Origin: CAZVAO01 sp964625175
Lineage (GTDB): Bacteria; Bacillota; UBA994; PWPR01
NCBI GenBank assembly: GCA_964625175.1
Contig: CAZVAO010000107.1
Location: 1 to 7,776, forward strand
DNA length: 7,776 bases
Direction of reading: 5' to 3'
Part shown: piece after piece, positions 5,424 to 7,776 of the stretch
Position numbering within the stretch: position 1 is the first letter of the stretch
Layout: the number at the start of each line of letters is the position of its first letter
The notes under the pieces: generated by a model
Databases searched by the model: none
The model's input: the letters and a program-made list of their open reading frames with translations, nothing else
What the model was told of the DNA's origin: nothing
Translations under genes and position numbers: made by a program

Positions 5424-6104
5424 TTAAAATGCTTGATCTTCAGTTGTTTGGTGCATGATAAGCGTTAGGTATTCCTCAGCCTGTTGCACAATAGTAACAT
5501 GGCCAGTCGCTTGCCTGAGGGCATTGTTGATAATGCCTTCTAGAAAACGAGCGCGCTCCAAATACTGTGTCCGGAGATCTGCCACCGCTGGTTGAGCTAC
5601 AATATGGCGGATTAAGCCATAAAGCACAACCATTTCGTGGCTCCACAATTGACTGAGGGCTTGAGGATTTTCTAATTTGAAGAGCCCCTCGCTGATTCCA
5701 CGTCTTAAAAATTTCTCGTATATGGATGCGGTCAACGCTTCGAAACTAAATGCCAATTTTGTAATAATATAATGACTTTCACTATGCCCAAAAAGTTTCA
5801 CTAGATTGTACAATTTCGCATACTGATCTTTTTCATAGGCATTAATCGTCACAAAAACCTCACTTAACAATGTAAAAACATCTGATTCACTATCGTTCAG
5901 CATCGTTGCATAGCGATCTTTGACTTCCCGAAAAACCATCTCTGTAATGGTTTCAAGTACCTGCTCTTTTGAATCAAAATGATGATAAAAGCCGCCCTTG
6001 GATGTGTCTGCTAATTTACAAATATCAGCAATGGTTGTTTTTGTATACCCCTTATTACCAAAGAGCTCAAGCGCAACCCGCACAATTCTTTCTTTCAGAC
6101 TCAT
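5424..6104 (-). CDS. TetR/AcrR-family transcriptional regulator
   Basis: This 226-residue DNA-binding repressor-type protein starts with the typical TetR helix (KERIVRVALELFGNKGYTKT, residues 4-23). The helix-turn-helix follows: TTIADICKLADTSKGGFYHH (23-42), then FDSKEQVL (43-50). The remaining 175 residues are the ligand-binding and dimer domain, with no motif that shows the ligand. Length is usual for the family. The SD AGAAGG (6113-6118) overlaps the permease stop codon and lies eight bases before ATG 6104, so it is translated in step with the exporter genes. By analogy with other TetR-ABC operons it probably controls its own operon, released by a compound the exporter moves; that is inference. 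The operator is expected upstream of the ATPase gene, outside the window. A strong terminator follows. Confidence 0.94.
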   Translation of the reverse strand: MSLKERIVRVALELFGNKGYTKTTIADICKLADTSKGGFYHHFDSKEQVLETITEMVFREVKDRYATMLNDSESDVFTLLSEVFVTINAYEKDQYAKLYNLVKLFGHSESHYIITKLAFSFEALTASIYEKFLRRGISEGLFKLENPQALSQLWSHEMVVLYGLIRHIVAQPAVADLRTQYLERARFLEGIINNALRQATGHVTIVQQAEEYLTLIMHQTTEDQAF

Positions 6105-6116
6105 TCTAAGCGCCTT

Positions 6117-6917
6117 CTATATCGTTAAATCTTTTTTACTAAATATCGCGATAGCAAGCGCGTAAATTATGACTGCGGCTACGACCAAGCCACCGCCCAC
6201 CACTAATGAATAGGATGATTCATTAAGAATACGATTTGTGTCTAACACGGAGTAGGGCGTGAAATACTTCAAGAAACTAACCTTATCCCCAATGCTACTG
6301 ATCATCTTCAGAATAACAAAAACAAGTGGGATCCCTGCGCCAAAAGCCAGTGATTTTCTGGTATCACTGAAAATACAAGATGCGAGAAAGCTTAGCCCCG
6401 CAACCGCAATCAACAGCAATGCTGTAATAATGTTTAACACAATAAATTTGCCAATCATTAAATTACCCGGCCATACGATCACCGATAGCAAAATAAGTGC
6501 TGCAGTCACAAAAGCAATTAGTGCAACGGTGGAGATAATTAGGTATAGTGCCTGGGTTGTGACAATCTTCTTTCTGGTGTTTGGGGTGGAGAGTAAATAG
6601 GCCATCGAACCTTTATCAACGTGACCAGCAACCAAAGAATTCGCTGTTGTCACCGTATATATCAAGGGGAATACCATAATAATAAAGCCATATAAATAGC
6701 CCGCCAAATAGGTTGTTAAATCGGTGCCAAGATCAACAAACCCAAATGCTTTAATCATACCTTCGGGCAACATCTGAAACATTGCCTTCATTGCTTCGGC
6801 ACTCTCGGGATCAAACATTGCAATTGCAGTCCCTGTATAAATCATTAACATGAAAGCAATAAACGAGAACATCACCCAATTCGAACGCATATTGACCTTG
6901 AATAATGTTTTATTCAT
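6117..6917 (-). CDS. ABC-2 type transporter permease
   Basis: This 266-residue membrane protein is the membrane-spanning half of the exporter whose ATPase is encoded just upstream. Six membrane segments can be drawn near residues 14-34, 70-91, 124-149, 157-183, 188-206 and 236-259. There is an outside loop (35-69) after the first helix, as in ABC-2 permeases. The cytoplasmic stretch KGSMAYLLSTPNTRKKIV (102-119) between helices 2 and 3 looks like the coupling region and is typical of the BcrB/NatB-like and ABC2_membrane_3-like groups. The protein ends in the charged tail SKKDLTI. ATG 6917 has GGAGGGTG (6924-6931) six bases upstream and overlaps the last eight bases of the ATPase gene. A single ATPase with a single permease suggests that each works as a homodimer. 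The substrate is unknown; drug, peptide antibiotic or ion export are all possible. Confidence 0.92.
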   Translation of the reverse strand: MNKTLFKVNMRSNWVMFSFIAFMLMIYTGTAIAMFDPESAEAMKAMFQMLPEGMIKAFGFVDLGTDLTTYLAGYLYGFIIMVFPLIYTVTTANSLVAGHVDKGSMAYLLSTPNTRKKIVTTQALYLIISTVALIAFVTAALILLSVIVWPGNLMIGKFIVLNIITALLLIAVAGLSFLASCIFSDTRKSLAFGAGIPLVFVILKMISSIGDKVSFLKYFTPYSVLDTNRILNESSYSLVVGGGLVVAAVIIYALAIAIFSKKDLTI

Positions 6918-7776
6918 TTAAATCACCCTCCTGACTGCCATAATACTTCAAGAATAAGTCCTCGATAGAGATATGCTGGATATCGTGTGATACCACATCA
7001 CAGTTTGCTAGCATCTGATAGAACTCATTATAAGGATAGGCAACCTTCACCTTTAAGGTATCATCAGATACTTGCTCAGTCTCAAACCGACTCTCAAGCA
7101 CAGTGGTTAAATCTTGAATATTGCCAAATTGAATAATCGATACTTTTGTCTTTAATTCATTTAAACTATGAATATCTTGAATAGTCACAATCCGACCTTC
7201 TTTGATGATTCCAACTCGGTCACACGACCTTTGGACTTCCTCAAAAATATGTGATGACATTAATATGGTTTTACCGCGTTTCTGTTCTGCTGCAATCAAT
7301 TCCATAAACACGTTTTGCATCAGAGGATCTAAACCGCTGGTTGGTTCATCAAGAATGTAAATCTCTGGGTCATGCATAAAAGCCACAATGATTCCCAGTT
7401 TCTGCTTCATCCCCTTAGACATCTTTTTAATCTTGCCGCTGGGGTCTAGTTCAAACTTTTTGACTAATTCCCTCATCCGGTTTAGGTCTTTCATGCCGCG
7501 CATTGCGGCCATAAATTCGAGGAATTCAGCACCAGTCATAAAGTCGAGCATATTCATTTCACCAGGGATATATCCAATAATCTTCTGCAAATCACTTGCA
7601 TGCTCCATACAATCAAGCCCGTTGATTTTCACAGAGCCTTCTTGCGGATTAACAAAGCCCATCATATTGCGAATGGTCGTGGTTTTACCGGACCCATTTG
7701 GTCCTAAATATCCGAATATTTCACCTTCCCGCACTTCAAAACTAACATCAAAGATGCCCTTTTTACTTTTGTAAAC
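6910..7776 (-). CDS. ABC transporter ATP-binding protein (5' end cut by window edge)
   Basis: This is the ATPase subunit of an ABC-2 exporter, on the inner face of the membrane with the downstream permease. The frame is open to base 7776, giving 288 visible residues that begin VYKSKKGIFDVSFEV. A GTG at 7732-7734 is merely the V before REGEIFGYLG and is not the start. About 10-15 residues should lie beyond the window. Motifs, numbered from the first visible residue: Walker A GPNGSGKTT (25-33); GYIPGEMN (68-75) in the Q-loop place; signature MSKGMKQKLG (119-128); Walker B IYILDEP (139-145) with D-loop SGLD (147-150); switch histidine in MSSHIFEE (173-180). The signature departs from LSGGQ, and the Q-loop glutamine is replaced by G-E; both are common in the CcmA/BcrA-like group. 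A C-terminal domain of about 100 residues follows. It overlaps the permease gene by eight bases. Confidence 0.95.
   Translation of the reverse strand, partial: VYKSKKGIFDVSFEVREGEIFGYLGPNGSGKTTTIRNMMGFVNPQEGSVKINGLDCMEHASDLQKIIGYIPGEMNMLDFMTGAEFLEFMAAMRGMKDLNRMRELVKKFELDPSGKIKKMSKGMKQKLGIIVAFMHDPEIYILDEPTSGLDPLMQNVFMELIAAEQKRGKTILMSSHIFEEVQRSCDRVGIIKEGRIVTIQDIHSLNELKTKVSIIQFGNIQDLTTVLESRFETEQVSDDTLKVKVAYPYNEFYQMLANCDVVSHDIQHISIEDLFLKYYGSQEGDLNE

Noticed and set aside
6259..6600. Plus-strand ORF of 113 residues
   Set aside because: It is antisense to the ABC permease. Its hydrophobic look comes from the complementary codons.
7732..7734. GTG as the start of the ABC ATPase
   Set aside because: The frame continues upstream to the window edge with a normal ABC N-terminal strand, so the gene is cut by the window rather than starting here.
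7388..7774. Plus-strand ORF of 128 residues
   Set aside because: It is a shadow of the ABC ATPase gene, whose motifs are complete on the other strand.

Overview
The window looks like chromosomal DNA from a low-to-middling GC Bacillota. A clostridial or Negativicutes-like relative fits best. The grounds are strong purine-rich Shine-Dalgarno (SD) sites, tight overlapping operons, a DUF5317-type membrane protein and the psuK-psuG gene pair. I cannot name a genus. A 100-N block (3074-3173) shows this is a scaffolded draft assembly.

Layout: (1) Two plus-strand genes lie at the left, a DUF5317-like membrane protein (18-596) and a GNAT acetyltransferase (730-1248). A rho-independent terminator at 1273-1309 sits between them and the convergent minus-strand genes. 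(2) A minus-strand run, read from right to left, holds six genes. They are a 184-residue winged-helix-like protein of unknown role (5085-4531), a GIY-YIG protein of the UPF0213/YazA type (4463-4185), an unrecognised 139-residue protein (4174-3755), pseudouridine kinase psuK (3768-2973, interrupted by the N block), pseudouridine-5'-phosphate glycosidase psuG (2986-2060) and yaaA (2051-1332). Most junctions overlap or nearly touch, so the last five are very probably one operon. (3) About 215 bases without a gene (5130-5349) separate this from a second minus-strand operon. That operon encodes an ABC-2 exporter (ATPase 7776-6910, cut by the window edge; permease 6917-6117) followed by a TetR-family regulator (6104-5424), and ends in a strong terminator at 5350-5383.

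How the genes work together: PsuK phosphorylates pseudouridine, and PsuG splits the product into uracil and ribose 5-phosphate. The two form a salvage route for pseudouridine released from RNA turnover, and their reading frames overlap by 14 bases. YaaA, downstream, belongs to a family tied to peroxide stress and iron control. The ABC-TetR operon looks like a self-regulated export system for an unknown substrate.

Three points go beyond ordinary annotation. The true C-terminus of PsuK lies beyond the N block in another frame and runs into psuG, which shows that the 100-N length is a placeholder. The only good SD site for the 184-residue protein lies 37 bases from its ATG, with a hairpin and a 12-codon leader ORF in between. 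The 139-residue protein carries patterns faintly like the C-terminal part of type I-B Cas8b. Most of the rest is ordinary; I did not find clear proof of a new system.
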